Shown here: positions 63,697 to 64,000 of the stretch, one piece after another
Layout: each line of letters starts with the position of its first letter
Numbering within the stretch: the first letter of the stretch is position 1
NCBI GenBank assembly: GCA_030142905.1
Contig: JASJOG010000032.1
Location: 2,141,001-2,205,000, forward strand
Source of the DNA: Heliopora coerulea
Lineage: Eukaryota > Cnidaria > Anthozoa > Scleralcyonacea > Helioporidae
DNA length: 64,000 nt
Direction of reading: 5' to 3'
Made by a program: the position numbers and the translations under genes
The notes under the pieces: model-generated
Database searches by the model: none
What the model saw: only the letters and a program-made list of their open reading frames with translations
What the model was told of the DNA's origin: nothing

Positions 63697-64000
63697 ATCA
63701 TTATTACAGACATCCCATTCTTTGTTTTTTTGATATCATGAAAGTTAAAAATGAGGTGTTCAACACTTCATGTCGAAACACTTCTTCACTTATCTTCATC
63801 ATCATGTCACCATATAATCTGTTTTTTTCAGAAAATTATTGTGTTAATATATATTGAATAAGATGATTGAACAAGCATATTGATCAGAAAATATTCAAGT
63901 GTTTATTTATGAGTTGTTTTACATCAAATTTACATCTCAAGTGTCTCTATAGATCTGACGTTTGACCTTTTCCCAAGTGGCTTCCCCTCCTTGTCTTTTA
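63697..64000. other. Window edge, start of element 2 structural region
   Basis: No recognised gene. In element 1 the matching place holds a decayed Lys/Gln-rich gene on the minus strand. AT-rich, with short frames only. Confidence 0.35.

Larger units (their letters stand above)
51478..64000. mobile_element. Polinton/adintovirus-like element 2 (partial, runs off the window)
   Basis: From about 51.5 kb the plus strand becomes G/T-rich, as in the left arm of element 1, and the gene order follows element 1: conserved protein (minus), membrane protein (plus), small protein (minus), intron, polymerase, ATPase, protease (minus). Capsid, penton and integrase would lie beyond 64,000. The left border is a guess: AGTAATAATAACAGG at 51478 resembles the AGTAAC tip of element 1 and sits 17 bp from the tRNA-Lys gene. 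Genes are less decayed than in element 1. Confidence 0.85.

Overview
The window is AT-rich eukaryotic DNA, most likely from an invertebrate animal; I cannot name the species. The signs are short spliceosomal introns with GT...AG borders, target-site duplications typical of animal transposons (8 bp for hAT, 4 bp for Ginger), Penelope-like elements, a Ginger transposon, tRNA-derived repeats and one intact-looking tRNA-Lys gene. No single-copy host protein gene is recognisable. Almost everything is mobile or virus-derived DNA in several nested layers.

Layout. 0-5.5 kb: a non-LTR reverse transcriptase remnant, then minus-strand remains of an old virus-like element (DNA polymerase B and a CPxCG protein) cut by a solo LTR, ending in a DUF3504-type tyrosine recombinase fragment. 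5,559-22,959: a complete but decayed 17.4-kb Polinton/Maverick (adintovirus-like) element, 'element 1', with ~550-bp terminal inverted repeats and recognisable integrase, penton, capsid, protease, packaging ATPase and protein-primed polymerase genes; a small Penelope fragment sits in its capsid gene. 23,648-27,847: a hAT transposon with a perfect 8-bp duplication, a ~154-bp tandem array and a transposase broken by one stop codon. 28-37 kb: 'element C', a different and heavily decayed virus-like element with an integrase, a P-loop ATPase, a tail-fibre-like protein and a duplicated small gene. 37-39.5 kb: tRNA-derived repeats in tandem and the 3' end of a Ty3/Gypsy retrotransposon. 41-50.9 kb: a second, older polymerase B pseudogene on the minus strand, interrupted by a hairpin repeat, a foldback element and a Penelope-like element that itself carries a 4.35-kb Ginger transposon. 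51.4 kb: tRNA-Lys. From about 51.5 kb to the window end: 'element 2', a less decayed relative of element 1, cut off by the window.

How the genes work together. Elements 1 and 2 share a collinear block: conserved protein (minus), Cys-rich membrane protein (plus), small protein (minus), short intron, polymerase (plus), packaging ATPase (plus), adenain-like protease (minus, tail to tail with the ATPase). This is the gene set of a protein-primed, capsid-forming, integrating DNA virus: the polymerase copies from the inverted ends, the ATPase fills the capsid made by major capsid and penton proteins, the protease matures it and the integrase inserts it. The most unusual part is the syntenic membrane protein, which in element 1 looks like a TNF-receptor cysteine-rich domain.

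Limits: all calls come from reading translations and repeats by eye. No database search, alignment score or RNA evidence was available.
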